The notes under the pieces: generated by a model | Database searches by the model: none | What the model saw: the letters and a program-made list of their open reading frames with translations, nothing else | Told to the model about the DNA's origin: nothing | Shown: positions 58,767 to 64,000 of the stretch, one piece after another | Layout: every line of letters begins with the position of its first letter | Numbering within the stretch: the stretch's first letter is position 1 | Source of the DNA: Enoplolaimus lenunculus | Taxonomy: Eukaryota > Nematoda > Enoplea > Enoplida > Thoracostomopsidae | DNA: 64,000 bases | Direction: 5' to 3' | Assembly: GCA_030248215.1 (NCBI GenBank) | Contig: JASANG010002067.1 | Location: forward strand, 62,001-126,000 | Translations under genes and position numbers: made by a program

Positions 58767-59374
58767 ATTATATGTTGCGCTGTCGCTTCCATTAAAGATT
58801 TCTGTAACCGCCACTCTGTTCGACGTCCAATATTTTCCATATTTTCCAATAAAAGAAAGCGATCCCGAAATACTTGGATACTTACACAATGCGCACATGA
58901 AAAATACGTGCTCTCATTGCTTAAGCAATAGCGTTTAGTACTTCAAGATCCGTCTACAATTTTTACCGCACTGTCATTGCAAAAAGCAAAAATTATCGAT
59001 GGGCAAAATAAACTTGAGTGGGTGCGATCGCTTTTGTAAGAAATCTATCGAATTTGACAAAAAACATGGAACTGCACCAATTATTAAATCATTTTCTTTG
59101 GCATCGCCAAGCCGTCAAAATAGGTATCTCGCGCATCATCATTATCGTTTATTTATAAAAACGCGGGGTTTTTCGCGAAGTTCCCTAGCGAAATTTAATC
59201 GAAAGAGTTTTTTTAGAAAAAATATTGACGTTAAATGGATGGTATTCTATTTTCTCTTATACTTCGGAATAAAAGCTAATTTTTTTAGCATTGGTTGCTT
59301 ATGTCAATTTTTGTCTGAATTCCGTCTGGAAACGCAGTCATCGAGCCATATACAGACAGTTGATGATCGTTTAA

Positions 59375-59434
59375 CCGGTGGTGTACCCTGATGACCGGTG
59401 GTGCACCCTGATGACCGGTAGTGTACCTTGATTT
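59375..59434. repeat. 20-bp tandem repeat, three copies
   Basis: ccggtggtgtaccctgatga three times in a row, the last diverged. Confidence 0.9.
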
Positions 59435-60331
59435 TTAGACTGATAGAGGGGGGTGCGAAACCAAAGAACGACTAAAATGTAGGCCGTTGTGGTGATAGAA
59501 TTAATGTGTTAACAATTACATTTTTGAACAAGATATTAATTCAGGGGCGTGATCTGCTGACCTTTTTGTCGGCACACTCCGTATATATAAATGATATTTA
59601 GTAACCTTTATTTATTGATTCGTTTTATCGATTGTCCCTTTAAAATGCGCATTTTGCTTTGAGCCGTATTATTTTTAGTCTGCTGAAATACTGTCGCTAA
59701 TTGGTCTGAATAAAAGACGGACGTGGTTTGTTTTCAAGCGTCAATGGATTCTGCTTTGTATATAAGCGCTCGATTCGAAACGAAAGTAATGCGATGTTTT
59801 GAACTTAGTGAATTGTAACCGGCATAAATTGTGCGGAACCAATTCACGCCAAATTTGCTTGTCTATATATCAACATGCCATACTGCATCATTTGACGCAG
59901 GTTTGAATCTAAACGTGTTAATTATTATATCTGTTAGAAAAAAGAAATTATATTGAAAAGCGAAAGGTTTTGGTACGGAACGCTCCACTGTGTCAAACGT
60001 CCGGCGTCGACTTTGTTCCGCAGAGTACAAGAAATAATGCCTAAAAATTATGATATTTATATATCTAGTGTCAAACTTTCTTCATATATGTGTTGAATTT
60101 CAGACTTTTAATTATGAAAAGTTTTTAAAAACTTCCGTCTTAGCTTTTTGTCATATGAAAACTGCAATAAGGCTTTATATCGCAAACTTTTGAGCCAAGC
60201 AGGTAAGGTTGACCGTAAACTTATGCCAGAAACTGGTACCACTCATATAAAGCCCGATGCCTGAAACTTAAGTATAAACGAGGTGTTCTACTTTGTTTAA
60301 TATAGTTTTTAAAAGAAATTAATTTCAAGTA
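59435..60331. other. Gene-free stretch
   Basis: No exon or complete repeat seen. Confidence 0.4.
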
Positions 60332-60743
60332 CTGTAGTGACCCGAACAAGAGGGGGTAATGAGAGCGAGGGTCCACATTTTGAGTCCAAATCAATAGGAG
60401 TCCGTATCCCTAATAAGAGTCCTTAAGCAGATAGAGTCCGTAAACCCTAATTAGAGTACATAAATGTCAAATATCCCTATTTGAATCGCATTAATGACTA
60501 GCGGACCAAGTAATCTTGAGTTCGAAATTTTAAAGTGCACGTAAGTATTGAAAGCAACATTCCAAAGTATAACGTTGCATTATCGCTCAAGCTTTTGATG
60601 CAAGGCAAAAAACGTTTACTTCAACAGATACTTGCAATACCGGATATATATCAGTAAGGAAGGGTGGCGGAGGGCTGGTTGAAAGTAAATAACAGTCCGT
60701 AACCGAATAACAAGGGGGAGGCAAAATAATCCGGTCACTACAG
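60332..60743. mobile_element. MITE, TA-flanked CTGTA family, copy 5
   Basis: Left ctgtagtgacccgaacaaga, right ccggtcactacag, TA at 60330-60331 and 60744-60745. The interior is collinear with the copy at 7449 in reverse orientation (gcattatcgctcaagctttt, gtccgtaaccgaataacaag). Confidence 0.9.
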
Positions 60744-60749
60744 TAGCTT

Positions 60750-62540
60750 CAACTGTTTGGTCGTGCTTTTTAGTTTGTTTTTACAAAGTACTTAATGCTG
60801 ATTTCAATTTCATTTGCACTCTAGATATTATTTACAATTTGTTTTCATTCAAATTTCCCACACAATTTAACCAATTCCATAATAGTATAAAGAATGCTCA
60901 CAATTTATAATGATAGAGACAGGGCGCAGACCAAGGAAAACGTCTGTCTGGATGCCTACTTAATATGACACTCACATTTCGACTATGACGGTTGACGCGC
61001 GAAAATTTTGAGTTTTGTTTTGTTGGTCAGTACTGGTTTTATTGCCACCCACTTTTGGTACAAATTTCACGGGTTTTTTTGTTTGACGCTTTCCAAGAGG
61101 AAAGGAGCGGAAGGTAAAGCTCCTCGGATCATACTCTGCATCATGGACAGTAGGCCACATTTTGTTCTTACCAAATCTGTTGTAAATGAAAACAAAACTG
61201 GAAAACAATCATCTGCAAGCAGGATTCGCGGTGTTTGTTCAAATTAAAATCTCGCATAATTACAACAGTTGCGCGGTCTATAATTTGAGTCCACTGTGGT
61301 CTGCTTACAATGCACAATTCTAAACCTGAGCCTAAACCTAAGCCGCCTAAGTCTAAATATAAGCGTAATCCTAAACCAAAGCTTCCCACACTCGCAGCCC
61401 CGAGTACTGTTGCGCCACAATTTGTATCAATTACCTATATGACATTTCGCTTCTTGAACAGATACTTATTCTTCCCAGATAAGTGGAGTTGTGTTAATCT
61501 CAAAGTTGTGGCCACGAGTTAATTTTAGAGATACAATCTCTTATATTTTTTAACTTGCAAAATCTGGCAAATTGTAAACCCGGTATAAAAGTGCCTGCCT
61601 ATTTTTATGATGCCTCCATAAATCTCGGGAAGGCATAATATCTCTTTATCCTCCTTGCATACGCGATTGAACTGCAGATAATTGAGTATAAAATTGCATA
61701 CTTCGGCTTTATACAGAGGAGAAAACATGAAATTTAGTTGCTGTTTACGCAAGAATTTTGATTGATAGGAAAATAGCATTACAAATCAATAAGTTCCGAA
61801 ATGAAAAACAAATACTTCCGCTTCATTAGCGTATAGACATGATAATGTATTCAGTCCCAAGTTTTGATTGCGGCTTTGTGCCTTCCAGAGTACGATTTGT
61901 TATCGTCATCTCGGATTCACTCAGGTGTGATATGAAAATATGTTGGCGCCTAACCTTTATACATAAATGTGCCACTAGACGCCGGATGTTGAGGAGCCCA
62001 TAAACCTGAAATCTAAGCGTAAACATAAGCGTAATCCTAAGCATAAGGCTAATCCTAAGCAAAAGTCTAAGCTTCCTCGACTCAAAGTCCGCATATCTCT
62101 CAGTGGGCAGGGTTCAATCCCCTAATTAACATAAGCCGATCATTGCATAATGGTTCAAAAACTTGTGATATTTTTTAGGAGTTGTAGCTGCAGTACCATT
62201 GCCCAATATGCTCAGTATGCATATACCTGTATATCCCAATGCAAATGTTAAATGTATCCTGCTTGCACACTCATGCATATCATTCCGGCGGCGCCCATGG
62301 AGTTAAGGTGTGCACTGAAAAAACCTAAATTTCTTGCTTTATTTAAGCGCGACGAATTGAACCAGCGATATATGAAATTGAAATAAGGGTTGCTGTAAGG
62401 TGCGTTAACGTAAATTTAAATTTCCGCTTGTCATTAAACTGAGATGTACGAGTGGTGTTATTGTAGGAAACAATTAGTGCTTACAATAAACTTAGGACTT
62501 AGCCAGAGGTTCGGGCAAAAGTTTAGGTTTAGGATTACGC
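60750..62540. other. Gene-free stretch with TTAGGC-like element remnants
   Basis: Two runs of cctaag/cctaaa repeats (61318-61385 and 62000-62075) and one inverted run (62495-62540) look like cores of GGCC-family MITEs that have lost their ends. No gene recognised. Confidence 0.5.
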
Positions 62541-62543
62541 TTA

Positions 62544-62910
62544 TTGTAGTGTGACACAAACAAAAGGGAGGGTGGTGGTCCCAACCAATATGGGTCCAAA
62601 TGTTCCAGATAGAGCCTATAAAAGAAACCAAAGAAGAAGCAGACACTAGACTGTTCAAATATGTAACAGACCGGCATAAAGTATAATAATTCGAGAGTAT
62701 AGATAACGGACATGGCAACCAACAAAAATGTTTAGAAGCAAGTCAGTTCTGCACAAAAAAGAATATAAAAAGATGGGGGTTTGGTCCAAACCGAAATAAC
62801 ACAGGGTGAAATAGAATTAATATACAGTCCGTAACCGAATAACAAAGGACACCCTCTGGATAGGCAAAATAAATATCAGACCTCCAGCCTTTTTTCTTGG
62901 GTTAATACAG
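62544..62910. mobile_element. MITE, TA-flanked CTGTA family, copy 6
   Basis: Worn left end ttgtagtgtgacacaaacaa, right end gggttaatacag, TA both sides. Collinear with the copy at 25340 over most of its length. Confidence 0.8.
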
Positions 62911-63407
62911 TAGGCATAGCTTAGCCTCTTCATAAAACTTTATGATTAAAGAAATTAATGGGGAGAAAAGTGTACCCGATACAGGCTTCCTTACACTTCG
63001 ATAGGCAAACGGCAAACGTTATAAAGAGCAACTTATGGCGGAAAGTACTACTTTGAACGTCCTAGATATTAAGCACAATAAAAATTGTTTTTCCTGTTAA
63101 ATAAAGTTTTGGGCTAAAACTTTTGAACTTGGAAATGTTTCAAACATTTGGCACTGTCCTTAATACTTATGGTAGTACAAACACTGTGTATTTGAACATG
63201 CAAACATTGGCATGATTAAAAGATTTATAACTGCATTTCAAATCCTAGAAACATTTAACCGTACAACCCAGAATCGATGGTGACTATGGTCTAACCGGAT
63301 ATCCGTTTTCGGTAAAATTCGGTGTCCGTTCCCGTTATAGAATAATGGAGATGCGGTTAGTTTTACGCTCAAAATTGGCTTAAACAACGTATTTATCTGA
63401 CAGTTGG

Positions 63408-63526
63408 CCAATGTTACTTTAAAGGCCGTCCCATTTTTCCGGGACAGAAATGTACCACGAGTACCCGTCCCATTTTCTCGGGACAGCAATGTCCAGGAGT
63501 ACATTATAAAATATAATTGGGACATC
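63408..63526. repeat. GGCC-type element end leading into the minisatellite
   Basis: ggccaatgttactttaaagg resembles the left end of the GGCC MITE at 30023, followed by two copies of a gtcccatttt(t)ccgggacag phrase. The next bases become the 9-bp array. Confidence 0.5.
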
Positions 63527-64000
63527 GGGACAGTTGGGACAGATGAGACAGTGGACAGATGGGACAGTTGGGACAGCTGGGACAGTTGGGACAGATGGGA
63601 CAGTTGGGACAGATCGGACAGATGGAACAGCGGGACATATGGGACAGTTGGGGCAGATGGGACAAATGGGACCGATGGGACAGTTGGGACAGATGGGCAG
63701 ATGGGACAGTTGGGACAGATGGGCAGATGGGACAGTTGGGACACTTGGGACAGATGGGACAGATGGAACAAACGGGACAGATTGGACAGATAGGACAGTT
63801 GGGACAGATGGGACAGTTAGGACAGATGGGACAGTTGGGACAGATGGGACAGTTGGGACAGATGGGACAGATGAGACAGATGGGACACTTGGGACAGATG
63901 GGACAGTTGGGACAGATGGGACAGTTGGGACAGATGGGACAACTGGGACAGATGGGATAGTTGGGACAGTTGGGACAGATGGGACAAATGGGACAGTTGG
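63527..64000. repeat. 9-bp minisatellite, runs off the right edge
   Basis: Alternating gggacagtt and gggacagat units, giving an 18-bp super-unit; some copies are gggcagat or gggacatat. Open frames of three-residue repeats (GQLGQM, WDSWDR) on both strands follow from a unit length divisible by three. Confidence 0.95.

Noticed and set aside
58999-59391. 130-codon plus-strand frame
   Set aside because: No recognisable domain and its end runs into a 20-bp tandem repeat; judged a chance frame.
62075-62125. B-box-like gggttcaatcccc
   Set aside because: No matching A box or acceptor stem upstream.
63238-63960. Repeat frames WDSWDR/GQLGQM and their antisense
   Set aside because: By-products of the 9-bp minisatellite.

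Overview
The window is animal nuclear DNA: AT-rich, with small coding exons separated by introns of about 0.1 to 10 kb with ordinary GT/AG borders, and heavily loaded with short inverted-repeat transposons. Gene content (kindlin, exosome cap subunit, an NNMT/PNMT/TEMT-family methyltransferase, C18orf32-like protein) fits an invertebrate metazoan. A tunicate or similar compact-to-medium genome is possible, but the sequence does not decide it.

Layout. 1-4540: an 18-bp minisatellite that runs off the left edge. 4574-5470: an element with about 176-bp terminal inverted repeats abutting the array. 5471-10014: no gene seen; several MITEs and a degenerate AT-rich repeat. 10015-26669 (+): EXOSC1 (Csl4), seven coding exons placed and one short exon not located. 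Its largest intron encloses an antisense methyltransferase gene (13297-16866, -, three exons), MITEs and a 550-bp hairpin element; the next intron holds an antisense LINE RNase H fragment (23806-24912). 27918-30205: a nested transposon stack in which a piggyBac element (27936-29577) with an internally deleted transposase, and two further short elements, sit inside one TA-flanked MITE. 30206-34948: repeats, no gene. 34949-43901 (-): a complete kindlin/fermitin gene, 14 coding exons, 835 codons. 43902-52090: MITEs and otherwise featureless sequence. 52091-52453 (-): a C18orf32/UPF0729-like gene. 52454-63500: repeats, a hairpin and MITEs, with no recognised gene. 63527-64000: a 9-bp minisatellite that runs off the right edge.

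The host genes are unrelated housekeeping or adhesion genes and show no operon logic. Points most worth a second look: a probable GT-TG intron at the last EXOSC1 intron, the gene-within-intron arrangement, the three-deep transposon nest with palindromic subterminal piggyBac sites, MITEs carrying TTAGGC-like internal repeats, a kindlin whose integrin-contact Gln-Trp pair reads Lys-Trp, and two large hairpin-forming elements. Five dispersed MITE families could be defined by eye from terminal repeats and target-site duplications.
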